Shown piece by piece: positions 38,638-49,939 of a stretch of DNA of 64,000 nt (the first letter of the stretch is position 1; each line of letters opens with the position of its first letter). Source of the DNA: Serratia silvae (lineage in GTDB: Bacteria; Pseudomonadota; Gammaproteobacteria; Enterobacterales; Enterobacteriaceae); contig NZ_JAGQDC010000002.1 of assembly GCF_023282985.1 (NCBI RefSeq), positions 124,001-188,000 on the forward strand, read 5' to 3'. A program made the translations under genes and the position numbers. The notes under the pieces are model-generated. The model was given only the letters and a program-made list of their open reading frames with translations. It made no database searches and was not told where the DNA came from.

Positions 38638-39768
38638 TTACAGCTCGAAATCACTCAGGTCGTCGGCGTTGACTTCAGAGTCAATCTGGCCGACCAGGTA
38701 AGAGCTGACTTCCACTTCCTGCGGAGCCACCTGCACGTTATCCGACACCAGCCAGGCGTTGATCCACGGGATTGGGTTGGAACGGGTTGGGAATGGCGAT
38801 CCCAGGCCGACGGCCTGCATGCGGATATTGGTAATGTATTCCACGTACTGGCACAGGATGTCTTTGTTCAGGCCAATCATGGAGCCATCACGGAACAGAT
38901 ATTCGGCCCACTCTTTCTCTTGCTGTGCCGCCAGGACGAACAGGTCATAGCACTGTTGCTGGCATTCCACGGCGATTTCAGCCATCTCTGGGTCATCGGC
39001 GCCCGAGCGCATCAGGTTCAGGATATGTTGCGTACCGGTCAGGTGCAGGGCTTCGTCGCGGGCGATCAGCTTGATGATTTTGGCGTTGCCTTCCATCAGC
39101 TCACGCTCGGCGAAAGCAAACGAACAGGCGAAGCTAACGTAGAAACGAATGGCCTCCAGCGCGTTGACGCTCATCAGGCACAAATACAGCTGCTTTTTGA
39201 TGGCGCGCAGGTTAACGGTCACCGTTTTACCATTAACCTGATGCGTGCCTTCGCCCAGCAAATGATAGTAACTGGTCATCTCGATCAGATCGTCGTAGTA
39301 GCCGGAGATATCTTTTGCGCGCTTGAGGATCTCCTCGTTGGTGACGATATCGTCAAACACCACCGATGGATCGTTAACGATGTTACGAATGATATGGGTG
39401 TAGGAACGCGAATGGATGGTCTCGGAGAATGACCAGGTTTCGATCCAGGTTTCCAGTTCCGGAATGGAGATCAGCGGCAGAAACGCCACGTTAGGGCTGC
39501 GGCCCTGGATGGAATCGAGCAGCGTCTGATACTTCAGGTTGCTGATGAAGATGTGTTTCTCGTGTTCCGGCAGCGCTTGATAGTCGATACGATCGCGCGC
39601 GACATCAACCTCTTCCGGACGCCAGAAGAAGGAGAGTTGCTTTTCGATCAGCTTTTCGAATATTTCATGTTTTTGCTGGTCGAAACGCGCCACGTTGACC
39701 GACTGGCCGAAGAACATCGGCTCAAGCAACTGGTTGTTTTTGTTTTGAGAAAAAGTAGTGTAAGCCAT
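38638..39768 (-). CDS. nrdB: Ribonucleotide reductase class Ia beta subunit
   Basis: 376-residue R2 protein. It holds the diiron-tyrosyl radical cofactor, with Asp85, Glu116, His119 and the radical Tyr123 at the E. coli positions ([15 protein letters not shown]). It supplies the radical to NrdA for making deoxyribonucleotides. The length equals that of E. coli NrdB. It lies 71 nt after nrdA, separated by a perfect hairpin, and is followed without gap by yfaE. Confidence 0.97.
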   Translation of the reverse strand: MAYTTFSQNKNNQLLEPMFFGQSVNVARFDQQKHEIFEKLIEKQLSFFWRPEEVDVARDRIDYQALPEHEKHIFISNLKYQTLLDSIQGRSPNVAFLPLISIPELETWIETWSFSETIHSRSYTHIIRNIVNDPSVVFDDIVTNEEILKRAKDISGYYDDLIEMTSYYHLLGEGTHQVNGKTVTVNLRAIKKQLYLCLMSVNALEAIRFYVSFACSFAFAERELMEGNAKIIKLIARDEALHLTGTQHILNLMRSGADDPEMAEIAVECQQQCYDLFVLAAQQEKEWAEYLFRDGSMIGLNKDILCQYVEYITNIRMQAVGLGSPFPTRSNPIPWINAWLVSDNVQVAPQEVEVSSYLVGQIDSEVNADDLSDFEL

Positions 39769-39805
39769 GAGCTTGGATCCATTAGTGCCGAGCTGAAAAT
39801 TAAAG

Positions 39806-39826
39806 GGGCCGGAAGAGTTCCGGCCC
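39806..39826 (-). other. hairpin between nrdA and nrdB
   Basis: GGGCCGGAA and TTCCGGCCC pair over 9 bp with a 3-nt loop. On the coding strand it is followed by CCTTTAATTTTC, so it resembles a weak terminator. It could set the nrdA to nrdB ratio or stabilise the nrdA mRNA. Confidence 0.6.
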
Positions 39827-39839
39827 GCTGTGTCATATG

Positions 39840-42128
39840 TTAGATCTTGCAGGCGCCGCCTTCACAGTCGTCATCGCCGCCCTGAGCAGGCTGCATGTCT
39901 TCCTGGATATCATCTGCACCGTCGCGGGTGTTCTGATAATACAGCGTTTTGACACCGAACTTGTAGGTGGTGAGCAGATCTTTCAACAACTGCTTCATTG
40001 GCACTTTGCCACCCGGGAAACGGGTTGGGTCATAGTTGGTGTTCGCCGAGATCGACTGATCGATAAATTTCTGCATCAGGCCAACCAGTTGCAGGTAACC
40101 GTCGTTATTCGGTAATTCCCACAGCAGTTCGTAGTCATTTTTCAGACGCTCATACTCAGGAACGACCTGGCGCAGAATGCCGTCTTTGGACGCTTTGATA
40201 CTGATATGGCCGCGTGGTGGCTCAATGCCGTTGGTGGCATTGGAGATTTGCGACGAGGTTTCCGACGGCATCAACGCAGACAGCGTTGAGTTGCGCAGAC
40301 CGGTCGCCTTGATCTCTTCACGCAGGCTTTCCCAATCGTAATGCAGAGGTTCGCTACAGATCGCGTCTAAATCTTTCTTGTAAGTATCGATTGGCAAGAT
40401 GCCCTGCGCATAGGTGGTTTCATTGAACCACGGGCAAGCTCCTTGCTCCTGAGCCAGACGGTTCGAGGCTTTCAACAGGTAGTACTGGATCGCTTCGAAG
40501 GTTCTGTGGGTCAGGTTATTGGCGCTGCCATCGGAATAGCGTACGCCGTTCTTCGCCAGGTAATAGGCGAAGTTGATCACACCGATACCCAAGGTACGGC
40601 GGCCCATCGCGCCACGGTGAGCGGCTTTGATCGGGTAATCCTGATAATCCAGCAGGGCGTCGAGCGCACGCACGGCCAGCGTGGCTAGCTCTTCCAGATC
40701 GTCCAGGCTCTCAATCGCACCCAAGTTGAATGCTGACAGCGTACACAGCGCGATTTCGCCGTTTTCGTCGTTAACGTCATCCAACGGTTTGGTCGGCAGT
40801 GCGATTTCGAGGCACAGGTTTGACTGGCGCACTGGGGCGATCTGCGGATCGAACGGGCTGTGGGTGTTGCAGTGGTCGACGTTCTGAATGTAGATACGGC
40901 CGGTAGAAGCACGTTCCTGCATCATCAGTGAGAACAGCTCTACCGCTCTCACTCGCTGCTGACGAATGCTGTCGTCTTTCTCATAAAGGGTGTACAGACG
41001 CTCGAACTCGTCCTGATCGGCGAAGAACGCGTCGTACAGCCCTGGGACGTCAGACGGGCTGAACAGGGTGATGTCTTCATTCTTGATCAGACGCTGATAC
41101 ATCAGGCGGTTGAGTTGCACGCCATAGTCCATGTGGCGGACACGGTTGCCTTCAACCCCACGGTTGTTTTTCAGCACCAGCAGGCTTTCAACTTCCAGAT
41201 GCCACATTGGGTAGAACAGCGTTGCTGCACCACCACGTACACCGCCCTGAGAGCAGGATTTCACTGCGGTCTGGAAGTGCTTGTAGAACGGGATACAGCC
41301 GGTGTGGAAGGCCTCACCGCCACGAATTGGGCTACCCAATGCACGAATACGGCCAGCATTGATGCCGATACCGGCACGCTGTGAAACGTATTTTACAATG
41401 GCGCTGGAGGTGGCGTTGATGGAATCCAGGCTGTCACCACACTCGATCAGCACGCAAGAGCTGAATTGGCGGGTTGGGGTGCGCACGCCAGACATGATTG
41501 GCGTAGGCAGTGAAATCTTGAAGGTGGAGATCGCGTCATAGAAACGTTTGATGTAGTCCAGACGGGTGGCGCGTGGGTAGTTAGAGAACAGGCACGCGGC
41601 TACCAGGATATACAGGAACTGGGCGCTCTCGTAAATCTCGCCGCTGACGCGGTTCTGCACCAGATATTTCCCTTCCAGCTGCTTCACTGCAGCGTAGGAG
41701 AAGTTCATATCACGCCAGTGATCGATAAAGGAGTCCATCTGCTCGAACTCTTCAGTGGTGTAGTCTTCCAGCAGATGTTTATCGTATTTGCCCATATCTA
41801 CCATGCGTGCGACGTGGTCGAGCAGCTTCGGTGGTTCAAACTGACCGTAAGCTTTTTTACGCAGATGGAAGATGGCGAGGCGAGCGGCCAGATACTGATA
41901 GTCCGGGGCGTCACGGGAGATCAGATCGGCTGCGGCCTTGATGATGGTTTCATGAATATCGGCGGTTTTGATGCCGTCATAAAACTGAATGTGTGAACGT
42001 AACTCTACTTGAGAGACCGAGACGTTGTTTAAACCTTCCGCGGCCCAGTCGATGACTCGGTGGATTTTGTCGAGGTTGATGCGCTCTTTACTGCCATCGC
42101 GTTTAGTTACAAGTAGGCTTTGGTTCAT
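39840..42128 (-). CDS. nrdA: Ribonucleotide reductase class Ia alpha subunit
   Basis: 762-residue R1 protein (E. coli 761), with an N-terminal ATP cone ([19 protein letters not shown]) for overall activity control. Active-site cysteines are seen in [12 protein letters not shown] and [10 protein letters not shown], with NxCxE-type residues in the latter. The C-terminal shuttle cysteines 755 and 760 ([10 protein letters not shown]) pass electrons from thioredoxin or glutaredoxin. It is first gene of nrdA-nrdB-yfaE. NrdR-like and DnaA boxes lie upstream. Confidence 0.97.
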   Translation of the reverse strand: MNQSLLVTKRDGSKERINLDKIHRVIDWAAEGLNNVSVSQVELRSHIQFYDGIKTADIHETIIKAAADLISRDAPDYQYLAARLAIFHLRKKAYGQFEPPKLLDHVARMVDMGKYDKHLLEDYTTEEFEQMDSFIDHWRDMNFSYAAVKQLEGKYLVQNRVSGEIYESAQFLYILVAACLFSNYPRATRLDYIKRFYDAISTFKISLPTPIMSGVRTPTRQFSSCVLIECGDSLDSINATSSAIVKYVSQRAGIGINAGRIRALGSPIRGGEAFHTGCIPFYKHFQTAVKSCSQGGVRGGAATLFYPMWHLEVESLLVLKNNRGVEGNRVRHMDYGVQLNRLMYQRLIKNEDITLFSPSDVPGLYDAFFADQDEFERLYTLYEKDDSIRQQRVRAVELFSLMMQERASTGRIYIQNVDHCNTHSPFDPQIAPVRQSNLCLEIALPTKPLDDVNDENGEIALCTLSAFNLGAIESLDDLEELATLAVRALDALLDYQDYPIKAAHRGAMGRRTLGIGVINFAYYLAKNGVRYSDGSANNLTHRTFEAIQYYLLKASNRLAQEQGACPWFNETTYAQGILPIDTYKKDLDAICSEPLHYDWESLREEIKATGLRNSTLSALMPSETSSQISNATNGIEPPRGHISIKASKDGILRQVVPEYERLKNDYELLWELPNNDGYLQLVGLMQKFIDQSISANTNYDPTRFPGGKVPMKQLLKDLLTTYKFGVKTLYYQNTRDGADDIQEDMQPAQGGDDDCEGGACKI

Positions 42129-42188
42129 TTTTACCTGTCCGTGAGATTCCCCTAAGCAGAAAGTGTAGTCGCTCTGCTCAGTATGTAA

Positions 42189-42204
42189 ACACTATATATA
42201 GGGG
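42189..42204 (-). promoter_or_regulatory. NrdR box upstream of nrdA
   Basis: Plus-strand ACACTATATATAGGGG matches the 16-bp palindromic NrdR consensus acaCwAtATaTwGtgt closely in its left and central parts. NrdR boxes normally come in pairs; a clear second copy was not found, though ACAAGATAGTG about 20 nt further upstream is a degenerate candidate. Confidence 0.65.
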
Positions 42205-42274
42205 GTTTATATCGGTGAAGTAACAAGATAGTGATAAAATGGCGGGTTTGCAAGTGAACAAAACCTGCCGATCT

Positions 42275-42283
42275 TGTGGATAA
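42275..42283 (-). promoter_or_regulatory. DnaA box upstream of nrdA
   Basis: Perfect TTATCCACA on the minus strand, about 150 nt upstream of the nrdA start. E. coli nrdAB also has DnaA boxes upstream of its promoter, tying expression to replication initiation. Confidence 0.75.
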
Positions 42284-42560
42284 CTTGGGGGTGAAATGTT
42301 ACGAATCGTTCCTAGTGCGCGCCCTATCTGGGGTGGCAAGGTTGTCAACAAGCGCGATGAGATTTTACTGTTTTTGTGAAAATCCTGATCGTTTGCCGCT
42401 TTATTAAACGTTAGAAAAAAACCGCATATTGATCTGCTTTTATATTCTTAAAAATGGCTTATATCGGCTTTTTTGATCGAAATCGAATAAATAGGTATTT
42501 ATCTTATACGCTTAGTTGCACCGGGGACGGAAAAATCGCTTCCGGTGCGCTGCGGCGGGT

Positions 42561-43286
42561 TTAGCCCTGATGCTGGGTATGCACCATGTAGTTCACATCA
42601 ACGTTGCGGCCCAGTTTGAAATGGTCGGTGATCGGGTTGTAATGCAAGCCGATGATATGTTTTTCACGCAGCTCGGTGCCGTCGACCCAGCCGATCAGTT
42701 CAGAAGGGCGGATAAACTTCTTATGATCATGGGTGCCCTGTGGCACCATCTTGAGCACGTATTCGGCGCCGATGACCGCCATCAGCCAGGCTTTGGTATT
42801 GCGGTTAATGGTGGAGAAGAACACGTGGCCGCCCGGTTTGACCAAATGTGCACAGGCGCGCACTACGGAAGCCGGATCGGGGACGTGTTCGAGCATCTCC
42901 ATACAGGTGACGATGTCATACTGTTGTGGGTGGGCCTGCGCATGACTTTCTACCGTTTCTTGCACGTAGGTTACCTGCATACCGCTTTCCAGCGCATGGA
43001 GTCGCGCCACCTGGAGCGGTTCAGCCCCCATATCCAGCCCGGTCACCAACGCACCTTCACGTGCCATGCTCTCTGCCAAAATGCCGCCGCCACAGCCAAC
43101 GTCGAGCACTTGTTTGTCAAAAATGCCTCCTGCGCGCTGCATGATATAATTCAGACGCAGCGGATTGATGCGATGCAGCGGCTTGAACTCACCTTCCAGA
43201 TCCCACCAGCGCGAGGCGACGGCTTCAAATTTGGCGATTTCCTGGTGATCAACGTTTTGCGCGTGACGGGATGATTCAGCATTCAT
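42561..43286 (-). CDS. ubiG: Ubiquinone biosynthesis O-methyltransferase UbiG
   Basis: 241-residue class I SAM-dependent methyltransferase (E. coli 240) performing both O-methylations of ubiquinone synthesis. The SAM motif VLDVGCGGG is at residues 60-68, followed by [10 protein letters not shown] and the post-motif [15 protein letters not shown]. It is divergent from gyrA, as in E. coli, and downstream of it on the minus strand lies the nrd promoter region. A TATAAT (43322-43327, minus strand) is a possible -10. Confidence 0.96.
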   Translation of the reverse strand: MNAESSRHAQNVDHQEIAKFEAVASRWWDLEGEFKPLHRINPLRLNYIMQRAGGIFDKQVLDVGCGGGILAESMAREGALVTGLDMGAEPLQVARLHALESGMQVTYVQETVESHAQAHPQQYDIVTCMEMLEHVPDPASVVRACAHLVKPGGHVFFSTINRNTKAWLMAVIGAEYVLKMVPQGTHDHKKFIRPSELIGWVDGTELREKHIIGLHYNPITDHFKLGRNVDVNYMVHTQHQG

Positions 43287-43427
43287 GGGCGTTATTGGCT
43301 CCTGGTTCTTTTATGATGCAGATTATACATGTTCCGACACGCTTGGCGCAGCGCAGTTGTTATCGGGGCTTTTTTCGCCCATAGGCCAGCACGTTTTGCC
43401 GAAACAGTGCCGGTAATTTCCCCGTAA

Positions 43428-46160
<2,733 letters not shown>

Positions 46161-46164
46161 GTAG

Positions 46165-46180
46165 TACGGCCTTGGCCGTA
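46165..46180 (+). other. small hairpin after gyrA stop
   Basis: TACGGC-CTTG-GCCGTA, a perfect 6-bp stem just upstream of the main terminator. Confidence 0.4.
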
Positions 46181-46193
46181 AATCTGGGTGGAT

Positions 46194-46227
46194 AAAAAGG
46201 GCTTGGCAGCGATGCTAGGCCCTTTTT
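46194..46227 (+). terminator. terminator of gyrA
   Basis: AAAAAGGGC and GCCCTTTTT pair over 9 bp around a partly paired 16-nt loop, with the T-run built into the stem end. Confidence 0.85.
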
Positions 46228-46329
46228 CACTTGTATGGTTTAATTACTGCAATCACTTGTCGATACTGCACGGGATCGTTGTTTTGCTATGATTATGCTC
46301 GTCACCCTTTACTCTGGCATGGTACCCGC

Positions 46330-49203
46330 TTGAAATACTTAGCCTCTTTCCGTACCACGTTAAAAATTTCCCGTTATCTGTTTCGGGTGCTGGCGTTCAT
46401 GCTGTGGTCGCTGGGTGCACTGCTGACCACGTTTTATATCCTGGATATCGTGCATGAGAAAGAATCCGATATCAGGCAGGAATATAATCTCAACTTTGAC
46501 CTGGCTCAGGGCTACATTCGCCACTCGGCAGATATCATTCGTGATATCAAGTATATGGCGGAAAATCGGCTCAACGGCACGGTCGGGAGCCTCGAGCTGT
46601 TCACCGGCATGATGAATGGCCAAAGCATTCCAACGGAACTGAAGCCGCTGTACTCGGAATCCAACTGTGCGCTGAACTCCAACTACCGTGACTCGATCAC
46701 CTCGCTAAACGGTCTGATCCAATACTGGAAAGAAAACTTTGTCGCGGCCTATGACCTGAATCGGGTGTTTTTTATCGGCAGTGACAGCCTGTGCATGACG
46801 GAATTCGGTAGCAGCAACAGCATCACCGACCGGCAAAACGTGCTCAAGGCGCTGCATGAGCGCATCCTTAAATACCGTAACGCCGCTAACAGCGCGGAGA
46901 AAGACAATAACCTTTACTGGATCAGCCCCAGCCAGCAGCGGCCTGATATAGGTTACCTGTATGTGATGACGCCGGTATATGTCGGCAACAAGCTTGAAGC
47001 GCTGCTGGGGATTGAACAGACGATCCGCCTGGAGGACTTTGTCACCACCAGCAACTTGCCGGTGGGGGTTAATCTGCTGGATGAGAACAACGAATCGGTG
47101 CTGCAACTGGCCAATGGCGAGCGCTATGCCTCTTCGCTCAATGTTTATCCGCAGGAACACACCTATTTTGGTTATGTCGACAGCTACCAGGATCTGATCA
47201 TGAAGAAGGCGCTGCCGCCTTCGTCGCTCAGCATCGTGTACTCATTGCCGGTGAAGAGCGTGGTGGAGCGTTTCAAGGTGCTGATCCTCAACGCGGTGCT
47301 GCTTAACCTGCTGTCGGCCGTGGTGCTGTTCAGCCTGGCGTGGCTGTTCGAACGCAAGATGTTCCTGCCTGCGGAGGAGAATGCCTTCCGGTTGGAGGAA
47401 CATGAACAGTTCAACCGCAAAATCGTGGCTTCGGCGCCGGTGGGCATCTGCATTCTGCGCATCAGTGATGGTACCAATATTCTGAGTAATGAACTGGCGC
47501 ATAACTATATCAACCTGTTGACCAACGAGGATCGTGATCGCATTACCCGCATTATCTGCGAACAGCAGGTCAACTTTGTTGATGTGATGACCAGTAACAA
47601 CAACAACTTGCAAATCAGCTTTGTTCATTCCCGTTACCGCAATGAGGACGTGGCTATCTGCGTGCTGGTTGACGTTAGCGCCCGCGTCAAAATGGAAGAG
47701 TCGCTGCAGGAAATGGCGGCGGCGGCTGAGCAGGCCAGCCAGTCCAAATCGATGTTCCTGGCCACCGTCAGCCATGAGTTGCGCACGCCGCTGTACGGGA
47801 TCATCGGCAACCTGGATCTGCTGCAGACCAAGGCGTTGCCGCAAGGGGTTGATCGCCTGGTCAATGCGATGAATAACTCCTCGGGGCTGTTGTTGAAGAT
47901 CATTAGCGACATCCTGGACTTCTCCAAGATTGAGTCGGAGCAGTTGAAGATAGAACCACGTGAGTTTTCTTGTCTGGAAGTCATTACCCATATTGCGGGT
48001 AACTACTTGCCGCTGGTGGTGAAAAAGCGGCTCGGTTTGTACTGTTTTATTGAACAAGGTGTGCCTGAGCGTATCAATGGCGATCCCGTGCGTTTGCAGC
48101 AGGTGTTATCTAACCTGTTGAATAACGCCATCAAGTTTACCGATACCGGCTGTATCATCCTGCAGGTCTGCACCCGTGACAGCTATCTGGAGTTCAGCGT
48201 TCGCGATACCGGTGTGGGCATTCCAGAAAAAGAAATCCTGCGCCTGTTTGATCCCTTCTTCCAGGTTGGCAGCGGGGTGCAGCGCCATTTCCAGGGCACT
48301 GGGCTTGGGCTGGCGATTTGTGAAAAACTGATCAACCTGATGGATGGTGATATTGCGGTGGAGTCCGAGCCTGGCCTCGGCAGCCTGTTTACCATTCGTA
48401 TTCCGCTGTTTGGGGCATTGTTCCCGACGCCGCAGGCCAGCGATACCTGGCAGGGCAAAAATCTGTGGCTGCAAATTCGTAATCAGCGGTTGGAAAGCTA
48501 TCTGCAGGCGATCCTTGGCGGCTACGGTGCCACGGTATTATGTTATGAGGGGCAGCAAACTGCGGTAGGGGATGTTCTACTCAGCGATTATCCTTTGCAG
48601 GTGGACACCCCGCTGTTGGCACAGATTGAGTTCTCCATTGCGCACATTGGGCCGTCATTGGAAACGCACTCGGGTTACTGGCTGCATAGTACCTCCACGC
48701 CACGGGATGTCATCCTGCTGTTGAACCGGTTGTTTGGCGTGGTTACCGAAAGCGATAAGGCGTTGGTGCAACTGCCGTTACCGGTTAAGGCCAATAGTGC
48801 CGACAACGGGGATATTCGCCTGCTGGTGGTGGACGATCACCCGATTAACCGGCGCTTGCTGTCCGATCAGCTGGTATCGTTGGGATATCAGGTGATTACC
48901 GCCAATGACGGTGTCGACGCGCTTGGCGTGCTGGATCGTAATGTGGTGGATATCGTGTTGACCGACGTTAATATGCCGAATATGGACGGCTATGAATTGA
49001 CACGTTGCCTGCGTCGGTCGAATTTCACTGCCCCGGTGATTGGCGTTACGGCTAATGCGCTGGCGGAAGAGAAACAGCGCTGTCTTGAGGCCGGGATGGA
49101 TAACTGCCTGTCGAAACCGGTCACGTTGGAGACGTTGGAGCAGTCGCTGGGCTATTACAGTCAACGAGTACGGTGGCATAGGGGGGAGTCGGAAACTGCA
49201 TAA
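46330..49203 (+). CDS. rcsC: Hybrid sensor histidine kinase RcsC
   Basis: 957-residue inner-membrane sensor of the Rcs envelope-stress phosphorelay (E. coli 949). A TM helix near residues 20-40 is followed by a periplasmic domain, then a TM near residues 310-335, a HisKA domain with His482 (ATVSHELRTPLYG), an HATPase with DTGVGIPEKE and GTGLGLAICEKL, an RcsC-specific ABL domain, and a receiver with Asp879 (IVLTDVNMPNMDG). The frame is open from 46231, but TTG 46330 gives (M)KYLASFRTTLK, as in E. coli; the ribosome-binding site is weak. It is convergent with rcsB. Confidence 0.95.
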   Translation: MKYLASFRTTLKISRYLFRVLAFMLWSLGALLTTFYILDIVHEKESDIRQEYNLNFDLAQGYIRHSADIIRDIKYMAENRLNGTVGSLELFTGMMNGQSIPTELKPLYSESNCALNSNYRDSITSLNGLIQYWKENFVAAYDLNRVFFIGSDSLCMTEFGSSNSITDRQNVLKALHERILKYRNAANSAEKDNNLYWISPSQQRPDIGYLYVMTPVYVGNKLEALLGIEQTIRLEDFVTTSNLPVGVNLLDENNESVLQLANGERYASSLNVYPQEHTYFGYVDSYQDLIMKKALPPSSLSIVYSLPVKSVVERFKVLILNAVLLNLLSAVVLFSLAWLFERKMFLPAEENAFRLEEHEQFNRKIVASAPVGICILRISDGTNILSNELAHNYINLLTNEDRDRITRIICEQQVNFVDVMTSNNNNLQISFVHSRYRNEDVAICVLVDVSARVKMEESLQEMAAAAEQASQSKSMFLATVSHELRTPLYGIIGNLDLLQTKALPQGVDRLVNAMNNSSGLLLKIISDILDFSKIESEQLKIEPREFSCLEVITHIAGNYLPLVVKKRLGLYCFIEQGVPERINGDPVRLQQVLSNLLNNAIKFTDTGCIILQVCTRDSYLEFSVRDTGVGIPEKEILRLFDPFFQVGSGVQRHFQGTGLGLAICEKLINLMDGDIAVESEPGLGSLFTIRIPLFGALFPTPQASDTWQGKNLWLQIRNQRLESYLQAILGGYGATVLCYEGQQTAVGDVLLSDYPLQVDTPLLAQIEFSIAHIGPSLETHSGYWLHSTSTPRDVILLLNRLFGVVTESDKALVQLPLPVKANSADNGDIRLLVVDDHPINRRLLSDQLVSLGYQVITANDGVDALGVLDRNVVDIVLTDVNMPNMDGYELTRCLRRSNFTAPVIGVTANALAEEKQRCLEAGMDNCLSKPVTLETLEQSLGYYSQRVRWHRGESETA

Positions 49204-49207
49204 ACAC

Positions 49208-49233
49208 AAAAGGGCGCATAAGAGCGCCCTTTT
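49208..49233. terminator. bidirectional terminator between rcsC and rcsB
   Basis: AAAAGGGCGC-ATAAGA-GCGCCCTTTT, a perfect 10-bp stem with T4 on both strands, in the 85-nt convergent spacer. Confidence 0.85.
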
Positions 49234-49288
49234 GATGACCGGTATTCCCTGACAGGACTCACTACGTATGAGCTGTGCCCGTTTAACC

Positions 49289-49939
49289 TTAGTCTTTATC
49301 CAATTGCGTCATACTGACGGAAGAGAGATAGTTAAGCAGTGCGATATCGTTATCAACACCCAGTTTCATCATGGCCGATTTCTTCTGGCTACTGATAGTT
49401 TTGATGCTGCGGTTCAGTTTTTTGGCGATCTCGGTCACCAGGAAACCTTCGGCGAACAGACGCAGCACTTCACTTTCTTTCGGGGAGAGGCGCTTGTCAC
49501 CGTAACCGCTGGCACTGATTTTCTCCAACAGCTTCGAGACGCTCTCTGGCGTGAATTTCTTGCCTTTCTGCAATGCGGCCAGCGCTTTTGGTAAATCAGT
49601 AGGCGCACCCTGTTTTAGTACGATGCCTTCGATGTCCAGATCCAACACTGCGCTGAGAATGGCCGGATTGTTGTTCATGGTCAGAACGATGATCGACAAT
49701 TGCGGATAGTGGCGTTTGATATATTTTATCAGCGTAATACCGTCGCCATATTTGTCACCCGGCATCGAAAGATCGGTGATCAGTACGTTGGCGTCCAGCT
49801 TGGACAGATTGTTGATCAGTGCTGTCGAGTCCTCGAACTCACCAACGACATTCACCCACTCAATTTGCTCAAGTGACTTCCGGATGCCAAACAGTACGAT
49901 AGGATGGTCATCGGCAATAATTACGTTCAGGTTATTCAT
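49289..49939 (-). CDS. rcsB: Response regulator RcsB
   Basis: 216-residue response regulator, identical in length to E. coli RcsB. The receiver has acidic residues Asp10 and Asp11 and phospho-acceptor Asp56 (ITDLSMPGD). A LuxR-type helix-turn-helix in the last 65 residues contains LTEIAKKLNRS-like sequence and KTISSQKKSAM. It controls capsule, motility and stress genes, alone or with RcsA or other partners. The frame extends upstream, but ATG 49939 with AAGGT before it gives MNNLNVIIADD. It overlaps rcsD by 8 nt. Confidence 0.97.
   Translation of the reverse strand: MNNLNVIIADDHPIVLFGIRKSLEQIEWVNVVGEFEDSTALINNLSKLDANVLITDLSMPGDKYGDGITLIKYIKRHYPQLSIIVLTMNNNPAILSAVLDLDIEGIVLKQGAPTDLPKALAALQKGKKFTPESVSKLLEKISASGYGDKRLSPKESEVLRLFAEGFLVTEIAKKLNRSIKTISSQKKSAMMKLGVDNDIALLNYLSSVSMTQLDKD

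Noticed and set aside
38524-39432. 302-codon plus-strand frame antisense to nrdB
   Set aside because: It lies wholly opposite nrdB and yfaE, whose protein sequences match known families; its composition is rich in His, Gln and Val as expected for a shadow frame.
42516-42548. Terminator of ubiG (GCACCGG/CCGGTGC)
   Set aside because: The stem is short with a long loop and no T-run on the coding strand, so it was not listed as a feature.
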